DNA of 64,000 nt, taken from NCBI RefSeq assembly GCF_013487865.1, contig NZ_CP047409.1, forward strand, positions 1,426,001 to 1,490,000, written 5' to 3'. Source of the DNA: Lactobacillus johnsonii (GTDB lineage Bacteria; Bacillota; Bacilli; Lactobacillales; Lactobacillaceae). The translations under genes and the position numbers were made by a program. The first letter of the stretch is position 1; each line of letters opens with the position of its first letter. This document shows positions 46,585-55,661 of this stretch, piece after piece. The notes beneath the pieces were generated by a model. The model worked only from the letters and a program-made list of their open reading frames with translations. It ran no database searches and was not told the origin of the DNA.

Positions 46585-47693
46585 TATATCAACGCTCTTC
46601 TAATTCCTAAACCAATTCCTTCTGGTGTATAAGCTTTTACTACAACATTAGCAGGTGTAGTAATAAAGCCAACTCCGCCAAATAAAATATCACTTTTTTC
46701 TTTTGGTGAAAAAGTCTGGCCCTTTAATGGTCCGAGATTATCTTCTTTACTTGGTGGAAGCAATAAATCATCTTTATGTTTTTCATAAAATGCATCCGCA
46801 TTTTCAGTCTTTGTTCTGTGTACATAAAGGTCGCGAGCAACATAAATTGTAAATCCAGCAGATGGGCCATCTACATAGTCAAAACGTCCTAAGCCAGCTA
46901 AAAAGATTGTCTGTCCAGGCAGAAGTTGGTAGGTTGCTGGCTTTAATGGTTTCTTTGGTTCAACAACTTCAAGCTCTTTTCCACTCAAATGACTAGCCAA
47001 TTGATTAGCATTCAAAATCCCTGGCGTATCAATTAAATAGTGTCCATTAGAAAGTGGAATTTTAATTTCATCTAATGTTGTTCCAGGGAATTTAGAGGTA
47101 GTAATAACATCCTTTAAATCACTGTTCATATTGATGATCGCGTTGATTAACGTGGATTTTCCAACATTGGTTGTTCCAACAAAATAGATATCTTTCTTTT
47201 CGCCTTTTTTAGCTAAAAATGCCATCAACTCATCTAGATTTTTCTTTTTAGCAGCTGAAACTAAAAATATTTTTTCTGGCTTTAAACCATTTCGATTAGC
47301 TTCTTGGCGCATCCAATCTTTAATTTTGGATTCTTTAGAATTTTTTGGAAATAAATCTACTTTATTACCAACTAAAATATATTCATTTCCACCAATAAAA
47401 CGTTTAATTGAAGAAATCAATGAATTACTAAAGTCAAATAAGTCAACCACATTAACGACTAATGCCTTCTTTTGACTAATTGAATTAAGTAAGGCCAAGA
47501 AATCATCGTTATTTTCTTCAACGGGCATAATTTCATTATAATGTCTTAATCTAAAACACCGTTGACAATATACCTCATTATCATCACTCTCTAGTGCCTT
47601 TTTTAAGGCAGAAGATGGTAAGTAGCCCGATTTTTTAGGGTCTTGATCTTGTAATATACTTCCACAACCAATACAACGTAATTCTTCACTCAT
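46584..47693 (-). CDS. yqeH: Ribosome biogenesis GTPase YqeH
   Basis: 369 residues. N-terminal zinc finger (CIGCGSILQ ... YCQRCF), then a circularly permuted GTPase: G4 NKVDLFPK and G5 VSAAKKKNL come before G1 GTTNVGKSTLIN, G2-like TSKFPGTT and G3 DTPG. Required for 30S subunit assembly. The C-terminal GGVGFITTPANVVVKAYTPEGIGL is family-typical. Translationally coupled to yqeG. Confidence 0.94.
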   Translation of the reverse strand: MSEELRCIGCGSILQDQDPKKSGYLPSSALKKALESDDNEVYCQRCFRLRHYNEIMPVEENNDDFLALLNSISQKKALVVNVVDLFDFSNSLISSIKRFIGGNEYILVGNKVDLFPKNSKESKIKDWMRQEANRNGLKPEKIFLVSAAKKKNLDELMAFLAKKGEKKDIYFVGTTNVGKSTLINAIINMNSDLKDVITTSKFPGTTLDEIKIPLSNGHYLIDTPGILNANQLASHLSGKELEVVEPKKPLKPATYQLLPGQTIFLAGLGRFDYVDGPSAGFTIYVARDLYVHRTKTENADAFYEKHKDDLLLPPSKEDNLGPLKGQTFSPKEKSDILFGGVGFITTPANVVVKAYTPEGIGLGIRRALI

Positions 47694-48208
47694 TCTAATT
47701 TCTCCTTAAAAACTACAGGTTTTCTTAAATTCAAAAAGAAAAAGATAAATTTCTCAAAGAAGCGGTTGATTCTTGTATTCCACTTATCAGTTTCAACTAA
47801 TGGTTTTACTAAAACTGTAGCTACACCAGCTAGATTTCCAGCCTGTATGTCAGTAATCAACTGGTCTCCTACCATTAAAACTTGATCCTTTTTTAGATTC
47901 AAATCTTTTAATTCCTTATTAATACCGATGGGTAATGGCTTGCGTGCTTTTGCAATAAAAGAAATATGGTATGGATTCAACACTTTTCCGATTCGTTCTG
48001 CATTATTATTTGAAATAACAACTAAGCGAATCCCATCCTTGGCTAAGCGTTCATTAAGCTGGTCCATTTCAACAGCTGTATCTGCTTTATTCCAAGCAAG
48101 TAACGTATTATCCAAATCGCTAAAAACAGCCTTAATTTCCATCTTCTTTAACTGTTTTGGATCTAAATGATAGATAGTATCTATTGTATAACGAGGTCTA
48201 AATAACAT
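47690..48208 (-). CDS. yqeG: YqeG family HAD-type phosphatase
   Basis: 172 residues. HAD motif I FSDLDNTLLAWN, motif II VISNNNAERI, motif III KARKPLPIGI and motif IV GDQLITDIQAGN. First gene of the yqeGH cluster, with GGAGAT before the ATG. Phosphatase substrate not known; gene order suggests a link with ribosome assembly. Confidence 0.93.
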   Translation of the reverse strand: MLFRPRYTIDTIYHLDPKQLKKMEIKAVFSDLDNTLLAWNKADTAVEMDQLNERLAKDGIRLVVISNNNAERIGKVLNPYHISFIAKARKPLPIGINKELKDLNLKKDQVLMVGDQLITDIQAGNLAGVATVLVKPLVETDKWNTRINRFFEKFIFFFLNLRKPVVFKEKLE

Positions 48209-48369
48209 TAAAAAATCTCCACTTTTTTCTCATATCTATAGTATCAGAAATCTTTAATCTTTAGAAACATTTGATGATTGAAAAATTAAATTTTACTTTT
48301 CTTTAGAATAAAAGATGGTAAAATGATAACAATTTATATTTCCACCGTATTACATAAAGGAGTTAAATT

Positions 48370-49255
48370 ATGAAAAAACTTTATTGATCTCCATCTACAC
48401 TTAGATGGTTCTTTGCCATACCCTACTGTTAAAAAATTAATGAAAGCTCATAACTTTCCAAGTTTAACTGAAACACAACTCAAAGAAAAGCTCTCCGTTT
48501 CTAAAAAATGTGCTAATTTACAAGAATATTTAAATAAATTCGATTTGCTCCCCACCTTCACACTCAAAAAACTTACCCAAGAAGGTGCAGTGAAAGCTTG
48601 TATTTCAGGATTGGAAAAATTTTATAAGTGGCAGGATGAGCAACAAGATAATTCTTACTCCCTATATGCTAATTTAATTCTTTGTCTCATGCGTTTACCA
48701 AATAGAGAACACGAAAACAACTTAACAGTTAAACTAGCCGCTGAATATGTTCGACGTCATGTTGTCGGAATCGATTTGGCTGGTCCTGAAGGCCCAATTC
48801 CAAATAAAGACTTTAGCTCCTTCTTCGAAGATGCAAAAACAATGCATATCCCATTTACAATTCATGCCGGAGAAGCGGCCGGTCCTGATCAATGCAGGAA
48901 GCCCTAGATTTAGGTACTAAGAGAATTGGTTATGGAATTCGTTGTTTAGAAAGCAATCAAATGGTTCAATCTTTAGTCGACCACAACATAACTCTTGAAT
49001 GTTGTGCTACTTCTAACCTCCATACCAAAGTATTTAAGAATGTTGATTCTTATCCCTTCTTTCAAAAAGAATAAAAGCAACCCTAAATTGTGACAACATG
49101 ACTGTTTCAAATACTAATTTACCTAAAGAATTTAAATTACGTGAATCAAAAAATAACCTTACAGAAGTAGAGGAACATCAATTACTATTAAATTCTATTA
49201 ATGCTACTTTTGCTTCTGATCAAGAAAAAAATCGTTTACTAGTTATATTCAATTA
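48370..49255 (+). pseudogene. Decayed adenosine deaminase gene
   Basis: Pieces of adenosine deaminase appear in order but in different frames: FIDLHLHLDGS (metal His pair) near 48380 is shifted from the ATG at 48370; HAGEAAGPD (about 48860) is followed by a shift to QEALDLGTKRIGYGIR, then another shift near 49070 to IKATLNCDNMTVSNTNLP (metal Asp region). A stretch of about 40 residues between FDLL and KKLTQEGAVKA also seems absent, judged against the family. Several lesions plus deletion indicate real decay rather than a single sequencing error. Translation would not yield an enzyme. Confidence 0.88.
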
Positions 49256-49263
49256 AATTTGAG

Positions 49264-49296
49264 AAAAAAATGCTCCGCATATGCGGAGCATTTTTA
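49264..49296. terminator. Bidirectional terminator between the ada pseudogene and rplT
   Basis: AAAATGCTCCGCAT / ATGCGGAGCATTTTT, a long perfect stem. Confidence 0.9.
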
Positions 49297-49302
49297 ATAT
49301 TC

Positions 49303-49659
49303 TTAGTTCAAAGCTTTCTTAGCAGCATCTGCTAAATCAGCAAAAGCTTTTTCATCGTTGTAAGCAATGTCAGCTAACATCTTACGGTTCATGTCAATAC
49401 CAGCTACCTTTAAGCCGTGCATTAACTTAGAGTATGAAAGACCATTTTGTCTTGCAGCAGCGTTGATACGAGCAATCCATAATTTTCTGAATTCGCTCTT
49501 ACGCTTCTTACGGTCACGGAAAGCATATTTACGAGAAACAAATACTTGAGTACTTGCTGCTTTAAATTGTAAGTGTTTTGAGCCACGGTAACCCTTGGCT
49601 AACTTCATGATCTTCTTACGACGAGCGCGTGTTACGGTTCCACCTTTAGTTCTTGGCAT
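49303..49659 (-). CDS. rplT: Ribosomal protein L20
   Basis: 118 residues, full length. [26 protein letters not shown] at the basic N-terminal tail and [16 protein letters not shown] at the end. An early-binding 50S assembly protein that also represses its own operon through the leader mRNA. Last gene of infC-rpmI-rplT. Confidence 0.98.
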   Translation of the reverse strand: MPRTKGGTVTRARRKKIMKLAKGYRGSKHLQFKAASTQVFVSRKYAFRDRKKRKSEFRKLWIARINAAARQNGLSYSKLMHGLKVAGIDMNRKMLADIAYNDEKAFADLADAAKKALN

Positions 49660-49691
49660 CTAAAATTCCTCCTCAAAAAGTCTTCTAATAA

Positions 49692-49892
49692 TTAACGCAT
49701 TTGGGAAAGCATCTGTTTGATGCGCTTTAAGTCACTTGCTGAAACCATAGCAGCTTTTCTCAAATGACGACGTTGTTTCTTAGTTTTACCGTGGAAACGG
49801 TGTCCAGTGTAAGCATGGTGACGCTTTAAACCACCATTAGCAGTTCTCTTGAAACGCTTTGCTGAAGCGCGGTGTGTTTTTTGCTTTGGCAT
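49692..49892 (-). CDS. rpmI: Ribosomal protein L35
   Basis: 66 residues: [20 protein letters not shown] then [21 protein letters not shown]. Highly basic. Middle gene of the infC operon; good SD GGAGG before the ATG. Confidence 0.98.
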   Translation of the reverse strand: MPKQKTHRASAKRFKRTANGGLKRHHAYTGHRFHGKTKKQRRHLRKAAMVSASDLKRIKQMLSQMR

Positions 49893-49910
49893 ATCTATTC
49901 CTCCAATTAA

Positions 49911-50441
49911 CTACTTTTTCTTTTTATCTTTCTCACTTAATGGAGCAAGCATTAAGAACATTGAACGGCCTTCCATCTTTGGCTTAGTAACTACATTAGA
50001 TAAGTCACTAGCTTCGTCAGCCATCTTTTCTAAGACCTGTTTACCTAACTCCTTGTGAGTAATTGCCCGGCCTCTAAAGCGAATAGAAACTCTAACTTTA
50101 GCGCCCTTGGTCAAGAATTTACGAATATGCTTTAACTTAGTGTCAAAGTCATTTCCTTCGATTGTTGGACTTAAACGAATCTCTTTGACAGCCATAACCT
50201 TTTGATTCTTCCGGTTTTCTTTGGCTTTCTTTTGTTGTTCAAAACGGAATTTACCGTAGTCCATAATTCTAGCAACAGGTGGCTTAGCATTAGGAGAAAG
50301 CAAAACCAAATCAAGGTCAGCGTCAGCTGCTTTACGTAAAGCTTCATTCTTGGATACAACACCAACTTGTTGGCCATCAACTCCAATTAAACGAACTTCA
50401 CGAGCACGAATATCTTCGTTCAAGATCATATTTCTTGGTAT
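49911..50441 (-). CDS. infC: Translation initiation factor IF-3
   Basis: Binds the 30S subunit and checks start codons. Two domains: N-terminal NEDIRAREVRLIGVDGQQVGV and C-terminal RLSPTIEGNDFDTKLKHIRKFL with KPKMEGRSMFLMLAP. The usual annotation would start at the ATG at 50429, but its SD (GGAGG at 50451-50455) is 21 bases away. An in-frame ATA at 50441 lies nine bases from that SD and aligns with the non-AUG (ATT) start of B. subtilis infC, so 50441 is chosen (176 residues). Non-AUG starts are a known feature of infC autoregulation. Confidence 0.9.
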   Translation of the reverse strand: MPRNMILNEDIRAREVRLIGVDGQQVGVVSKNEALRKAADADLDLVLLSPNAKPPVARIMDYGKFRFEQQKKAKENRKNQKVMAVKEIRLSPTIEGNDFDTKLKHIRKFLTKGAKVRVSIRFRGRAITHKELGKQVLEKMADEASDLSNVVTKPKMEGRSMFLMLAPLSEKDKKKK

Positions 50442-50474
50442 GAGTATTCACCTCCACGTTAATTTCGAGGACAA

Positions 50475-50640
50475 GAAAAAAGCGGGCAAAGTTAACGCCC
50501 GCTTTTAATCAACAGATATTATCGATCAGCCCAGAGGTAATATTAACTTAGGCGAGAAGCGGGAGCTTCTTCTTGTTCTCAACTTCTAAATTATACCATC
50601 TAATTGACTTACGTCAAGCAGTTTATTTTTCTTCTAACTG
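50475..50640 (-). promoter_or_regulatory. Candidate L20-type leader of infC-rpmI-rplT
   Basis: A 5' untranslated region ahead of infC with an intrinsic terminator: AAAAGCGGGC / GCCCGCTTTT with T6 on the minus strand (50475-50506). Upstream, AAGAAGAAGCTCCCGC... regions can pair into alternative stems (approximate). This is where the L20 leader, bound by L20 to terminate transcription, is found in low-GC Firmicutes. Confidence 0.7.
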
Positions 50641-50724
50641 ATCATATTTTTTCATTTAATTGTTGTTTCATAGTGTAGTCAGGCTATGATAATTTTAATT
50701 GTCAAATATTTTTCAATAGATAAA

Positions 50725-51495
50725 TTAAAAGAAAGATAAGGTTCCATTTTGCTTGATGTTTCTATCAACTCTATTGAATACAATGCTTCCAACGATTATC
50801 CAAAATATTGCATTAGTAATTGAAAAAATTAGATAATATGCCACATTATACTGAATTCCATTAATGGCCATCCGTATCCAACTTACCATTGGAACAAGTG
50901 GCAACAGATTAGCAATATTTTTTATCAATGATGGTGCATTTTCAAACTGAGTCAAAAGTACTCCCAAATAAAAGTACTGGCAAATCGCTAAAAAACTACC
51001 CACTCTCTTAAATTTTAAAACTACACTAACAATTAAATATCCTAGGCCAAAAAGCGTAACTAAAGAAAGCAGTCCTGGCAAAATAATTATCGGTGCAAAA
51101 TGAATCCATTGCCCAGTAAGAACCATCAATACCAAGCAAACCACAACAGATTGCAAGAGCGAAACGATTACATTTACAATGCCCTTATTAAAAAATAATC
51201 TTTTACTTGAAATTGGCATTAAATATAATTGCTGCAAAACACCACTTTTAGCATTACCCATCACATTATTGCCAAGCATTGAACAAGTATTTTGAATCGT
51301 TGTCCACAATGTAAAACCGACAATCAAAGCTGAAAGCGAACTTCCGATGATGCCTGCGCTAATTAAATTGCTACTCCAAAAAATCCCCATAAACATTAAT
51401 ATCGTTAAAACTAGATCCGATACGGAACTAAATAAATAGCGCCGATAAATGATCAGTTCACGATGAAATTCCGCTTTGAGTGTTGTCATACCCAT
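50725..51495 (-). CDS. ABC transporter permease
   Basis: 256 residues with about six membrane helices (ISAGIIGSSLSALIVGF, IVSLLQSVVVCLVLMVL, etc.). Start ATG at 51495 with AGAGAG; overlaps the ATPase by 38 bases. Resembles ABC-2 type permeases next to LytTR operons. Substrate unknown. Its function may be silent if the ATPase frameshift is real. Confidence 0.8.
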   Translation of the reverse strand: MGMTTLKAEFHRELIIYRRYLFSSVSDLVLTILMFMGIFWSSNLISAGIIGSSLSALIVGFTLWTTIQNTCSMLGNNVMGNAKSGVLQQLYLMPISSKRLFFNKGIVNVIVSLLQSVVVCLVLMVLTGQWIHFAPIIILPGLLSLVTLFGLGYLIVSVVLKFKRVGSFLAICQYFYLGVLLTQFENAPSLIKNIANLLPLVPMVSWIRMAINGIQYNVAYYLIFSITNAIFWIIVGSIVFNRVDRNIKQNGTLSFF

Positions 51496-52421
51496 TTCTC
51501 TCTTTCATGTAAAAATCAACCACATCACTTAAACTATTGCTTTTAGTCTTGATATCTACTAATTCAAGTTGCGCTAATTGCTGTAATAGCTGCCCTTGAT
51601 ATTTTTTATCAAATAAGGTCACTTCATAGGTTTTATCTGCCAGCAAAATACCTTTTGAAATAGCTTTTAAATCTATTACTTGTTTTTCAGATAATGGGTG
51701 CAAAAATTTAACTATAAAGATTTTTTCTTGGTTAAATTGGGCTAAGCATTCATTATTAGTGCCACTATAAATTAAGCGTCCCTTTTTGATTAACAAAATC
51801 CGATCAGCGATCTTTTGAGCAAAAGCTAATTCATGCGTAGTCAATAAAATCGTTACATTCTCACTAGCCAAAACTTGTAGTATTTTTTCCATAGTCTTAA
51901 CTGCTTCAATATCTAGTCCTAGAGTAGGTTCATCTAAAATCAAAAATTTAGGTCGAGCAATTAATGCACAGCAAATCGCAATAATCTGTTGCATCCCCCC
52001 TACTTAATTTGAAGATAACAATGTCTTTTTTAGACAAAAGATTGAACTTTTCTAATAACTCTAAGCCATTTCTGTGTGCCGTCTGCTTGTCTAATCCCCG
52101 CTGACCTCCCCAATATGCAAAGTTTTCCATCGGCGTCAAAGCAAAGAATATATTTCGTGCACTCTCTAGCACTACTCCTGTTTGTTTTAACAATGGGGTA
52201 AAATTGCCTTTTAACAACTTGTCATCGAAATATATTTCTCCTTTATCGGGGACAAGCAAATTTAAAATAGCCTTTAAACTAGTAGTTTTTCCTGCACCGT
52301 TAAAGCCTAAAAAAGCGGTAATTTTCCCTTCTGGGATTTCAAAAGATAAATTATTAATAGCCGTAATTTTCTTTTTCCTAGTATTAAAACTCTTGCTTAA
52401 ATTTTCTACTTTAAGTAACAT
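51458..52421 (-). pseudogene. ABC transporter ATPase, frameshifted at a G6 tract
   Basis: Two adjoining frames together encode one ABC ATPase. The first (ATG at 52421) has Walker A GFNGAGKTTS and the Q-loop KQTGVV, and ends in out-of-frame residues after KLSRG. The second gives MQQIIAICCALIARPKFLILDEPTLGLD, the rest of the signature motif, Walker B and the D-loop, plus H-switch TTHELA. The break lies in a G6 run (C6 at 51995-52000 on the plus strand) inside LSRGMQQ; five G would restore the frame. May be a pseudogene, a phase-variable tract or a sequencing error. Confidence 0.8.
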
Positions 52422-52433
52422 TTTATCCCCCTC

Positions 52434-52859
52434 TTAGTTTTTTTTGAGCTTATTATTAATTTCTTTAACGTCACGAAATAAATGTAACAAGTAAGCTCCA
52501 TAGGCAATTACATACATTAAAAGAAATTCGCTCAACACTTCAATCAATAGTAGCCATGAAAAAACGAAATCATTTAAAGCAAACGTGAAGATTAGCCATG
52601 CAATTAAACAGACAAAGAAGTTAACAATGATTTGTTTTCGCAATGACCAATCATCTTTAGCAAAAACAAAGCCAGCAACATAAAAGAAAATTCCAATTAC
52701 AAACGAAGCAATAATCCAAAAGATAAGGCTTGAAACTTCAACCGTCGCACTAACAAAATTTCTACCATGGAGTGTAAGGAGCACTTCTATGCCAAACCAA
52801 ATCATTCCAATCCCGATTCCAATTAATCCACTGATTATACTTTCATTTATCTTTTTCAT
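52434..52859 (-). CDS. DUF3021 family membrane protein
   Basis: 141 residues with four membrane helices (about 8-28, 44-64, 79-97, 104-124). DUF3021 proteins sit directly downstream of LytTR regulators and act as their membrane inhibitors in characterised streptococcal LytTR systems (HdrM/BrsM type). The ATG overlaps the LytTR gene stop by four bases. A role as LytTR antagonist is inferred. Confidence 0.8.
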   Translation of the reverse strand: MKKINESIISGLIGIGIGMIWFGIEVLLTLHGRNFVSATVEVSSLIFWIIASFVIGIFFYVAGFVFAKDDWSLRKQIIVNFFVCLIAWLIFTFALNDFVFSWLLLIEVLSEFLLMYVIAYGAYLLHLFRDVKEINNKLKKN

Positions 52860-53290
52860 AAGCCCAGCCTCTCTTTCAGATTCTTGATTTTTCGTCTGGA
52901 AATTTGCACGCGTAAACCATTTTTCATAACTGCGTCAATATTCCCATTACTAATAATTTCCAGGTGATCGATAAAGCGATAATTGATAATTGCACTCCGG
53001 GATGTCTCGATAAAATCACTTGGCAAACTATCTTTTACTTGATAAAGCCGCCCCTTAAACTGATAACTACCATTTTTAGTACAAATATAAGTCTTTTCAT
53101 TTTCCACTTGGATTAAATAAATTTGTGAAAATTCGATTGGATATGCTTCACCTTCTTGATATCCCCAAAGGAAGTCCTGCTCAGTTTGCAAATCCTTAAC
53201 TGCTCGCTTAACTTTGGTAGTCATTTTCTTAAGCCAAAACTCGGCTTTTTCTTTTGACAAATTCTGATCAATATTAAACTTTATCTCCAT
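52856..53290 (-). CDS. LytTR-domain DNA-binding regulator
   Basis: 144 residues. The C-terminal half is the beta-rich LytTR domain: QIYLIQVENEKTYICTKNG, FIETSRSAIINYRFI and LRVQISRRKIKNLKERL. It lacks a receiver domain, as in LytTR regulatory systems. AAGAGGTGAGGAT gives the SD. Two direct repeats just upstream (about 60 bases) match LytTR sites, so the gene probably activates its own operon of DUF3021 and ABC genes. Confidence 0.85.
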   Translation of the reverse strand: MEIKFNIDQNLSKEKAEFWLKKMTTKVKRAVKDLQTEQDFLWGYQEGEAYPIEFSQIYLIQVENEKTYICTKNGSYQFKGRLYQVKDSLPSDFIETSRSAIINYRFIDHLEIISNGNIDAVMKNGLRVQISRRKIKNLKERLGL

Positions 53291-53349
53291 ATCCTCACCT
53301 CTTGATGCTTTTAAGTATACTTATTTGCACTCTTAAAAACAGCGATTTT

Positions 53350-53381
53350 CGGTAAACGGTATGAATTCTTAGGTAAATGGC
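53350..53381. promoter_or_regulatory. Paired direct repeats, candidate LytTR operator
   Basis: In the minus sense, ACCGTTTACCG and GCCATTTACCT are 21 bases apart (two helical turns). LytTR sites are described as paired repeats of the form ACMGTTNRK with a 12-13 base gap; the first copy fits 8 of 9 positions. Lies upstream of the LytTR gene. Confidence 0.6.
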
Positions 53382-53398
53382 ACTAAAAATTTAATAAA

Positions 53399-53428
53399 AA
53401 AAGCGAGAAGAATTGAATCTTCTCGCTT
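53399..53428 (-). terminator. Terminator of thrS
   Basis: AAAGCGAGAAGA / TCTTCTCGCTTT with T7 in the minus sense. Confidence 0.88.
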
Positions 53429-53448
53429 TAATTCTAATTTATTTAAAA

Positions 53449-55380
53449 TTATTTTTCTCTTGAGTATGACTTAACATCAGCATCAATTTCAGCAATAAAG
53501 TCATCTAAACTCTTAGAAATTTGTTCTTCAGTACCGTAGCGACGAACATTAACGCCATTTGCATTCATTTCTTCATCACCAAGAACTAAAGTGTAAGGAA
53601 CCTTTTGAGTTTGTGATTCACGAATCTTGTAGCCAAGTTTTTCATTTCTGTGGTCTACTTCTGCTCTAAATCCACGCTTAGCTAATTCTGCACGAACTTT
53701 ATCAGCATATTCGCCATGAGCTTCTTCATTAACCGGAATAATTTCAGCTTGAACTGGAGCAAGCCAAGTTGGGAAGGCACCCTTGTAAATTTCAGTTAAG
53801 TAAGCGATGAATCTTTCCATAGTACCAACAATACCACGGTGAATCATAACTGGACGGTGTTCTTCACCATCTTGACCAACATAAGTTAAGCCAAATCTTT
53901 CTGGAAGCATGAAGTCAAGTTGGATAGTTGACATAGTTTCATCATTACCTAAAGCAGTCTTAGTTTGAATATCAAGCTTAGGACCGTAGAATGCAGCTTC
54001 ACCTTCAGCTTCAACGTAATCAAGGCCAAGGTCATCCATAGCTGCTTTAAGCATTGATTGAGATCTTTCCCACATTTCGTCATTTGCATAGTACTTGTCA
54101 GTATTCTTTGGATCACGGTATGAAAGTCTGAAGTAGTAATCAGTAATGTCAAAGTCCTTGTATACGTCCATGATTAACTTCAAAACTTTAGCAAATTCTT
54201 CTCTAATTTGATCAAGTGCTACAAAAGTGTGTCCGTCGTTCAAAGTCATTTCACGTACACGTTGCAACCCTGACAAAGCACCTGATTTTTCATATCTGTG
54301 CATCATACCTAATTCAGCAATACGAATTGGTAATTCACGGTATGAGCGAATGTGGTGCTTATAGATTTGAATATGTGATGGGCAGTTCATTGGACGAAGT
54401 TCAAGCATTTCGCCATCACCCATATCCATCGGTGGGAACATGTCATCACGATAGTGTGCCCAGTGACCAGAAGTCTTATAAGCATCTACGTTCATTAAGA
54501 CTGGAGTATAAACGTGTTCATAACCATCAGCTACTTCTTTATCAACGATGTATCTTTCAACAACACGGCGAATAGTAGCACCCTTTGGCATCCAGTAAGG
54601 AAGACCCGCACCAACTTTAGGATCAACAAAGAATAAATCTAAGTCTCTACCAATAGTTCTGTGGTCTCTTTCTTTAATTTCAGCACGACGCTTCAAGTCT
54701 TCATCTAAAGCAGCCTTCTTGAAGAATGCAGTACCAAAAATTCTTTGAAGCATTGGGTTAGAAGATTTACCTAACCAGTATGCACCTGCAACTGACAAAA
54801 GCTTAAAGTTCTTGATTTTACCAGTGTTTGGTAATAAAGCATCAAAACCAAAGTCAACAAAGTCACCTAACTTGTAAACTGCAACTTCGTCTTCTTCATC
54901 TTTCAAAAGATCCAATTTGAATTGGTCATCCTTAGAGATTTCTTCCAATTCACTCTTCTTCATTGAAGTATATTCAATCTTTTCACCATTCTTAATGGCT
55001 TTTTGCATTGCCTTTTCAATTTCTGGTAATTCAGTAACCTTAATTTGATCTTCTTTATCAGTATCTACGAAGAAACCACCTTCGTCAGCTTCGTGCATTC
55101 CCAAACGTAATTCTGGGTATTTGCGCTTTGCAACAGCTTCAAGCAAAAATGCTGCAGTAGCACGTAAAATGTCTATGCCTTCTTCATCTTTATCGGTAAT
55201 AATAGCTGCTTCTACATCTTCATCAACGATGTAATCTAAAGGCTTCATTACCCCATTAATCTTTGCACCAACAGCAGCTTTTCCTAGAGAAGTAGCAATT
55301 GAAGATGCTAATTCCTTAACAGAAACTGCCTTGTCAAAATCTTTCTTAGAGCCGTCTGGCAAAGTTACAGAAAAACTCAT
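53449..55380 (-). CDS. thrS: Threonyl-tRNA synthetase
   Basis: 643 residues. N-terminal TGS domain (about 1-62), editing domain, class II core ([23 protein letters not shown] with zinc Cys, [25 protein letters not shown]) and an anticodon domain ([13 protein letters not shown]). Edits Ser-tRNA-Thr via the N2 domain. Full length. Preceded by a T-box. Confidence 0.97.
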   Translation of the reverse strand: MSFSVTLPDGSKKDFDKAVSVKELASSIATSLGKAAVGAKINGVMKPLDYIVDEDVEAAIITDKDEEGIDILRATAAFLLEAVAKRKYPELRLGMHEADEGGFFVDTDKEDQIKVTELPEIEKAMQKAIKNGEKIEYTSMKKSELEEISKDDQFKLDLLKDEEDEVAVYKLGDFVDFGFDALLPNTGKIKNFKLLSVAGAYWLGKSSNPMLQRIFGTAFFKKAALDEDLKRRAEIKERDHRTIGRDLDLFFVDPKVGAGLPYWMPKGATIRRVVERYIVDKEVADGYEHVYTPVLMNVDAYKTSGHWAHYRDDMFPPMDMGDGEMLELRPMNCPSHIQIYKHHIRSYRELPIRIAELGMMHRYEKSGALSGLQRVREMTLNDGHTFVALDQIREEFAKVLKLIMDVYKDFDITDYYFRLSYRDPKNTDKYYANDEMWERSQSMLKAAMDDLGLDYVEAEGEAAFYGPKLDIQTKTALGNDETMSTIQLDFMLPERFGLTYVGQDGEEHRPVMIHRGIVGTMERFIAYLTEIYKGAFPTWLAPVQAEIIPVNEEAHGEYADKVRAELAKRGFRAEVDHRNEKLGYKIRESQTQKVPYTLVLGDEEMNANGVNVRRYGTEEQISKSLDDFIAEIDADVKSYSREK

Positions 55381-55397
55381 AAATTTTTACCTCCAAA

Positions 55398-55620
55398 TAA
55401 AAAATCCCAGCACTAAAAACAGTGCTGGGACGTTAAAATACGTGGTTCCACCCGAAATTCGAATTAATTACAAAATTAATTCCTCTAAGGGTCGTTAATG
55501 GTACCTAGCCAAATATAAAAAATTTCAGGAATGAAATTGGGGTTTTCTTCTAATCAGGAGCTTCCAGAACTAGGCTCCTGTCTCTGAATTGAAGAAAATC
55601 ATGTCTTTCATTGACTTTCA
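55398..55620 (-). promoter_or_regulatory. T-box riboswitch (Thr) of thrS
   Basis: Minus strand: T-box GGGTGGAACCACG at about 55441-55453, then terminator TCCCAGCACT / AGTGCTGGGA with T6 (55398-55430). Stem I elements lie upstream; a candidate ACC (Thr) specifier is at 55541-55543 (less sure). Confidence 0.88.
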
Positions 55621-55661
55621 TTATACTAGCTCATCAAATAGATGCAAGCAAAATTTTAAAA

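Noticed and set aside
48370-49255. Two small separate genes (164 and 60 codons) in the ada region
   Set aside because: Both encode consecutive pieces of one adenosine deaminase, separated by a frameshift.
54216-54575. 119-codon plus-strand ORF inside thrS
   Set aside because: Antisense to a well-conserved synthetase domain; a shadow frame with no SD or family match.
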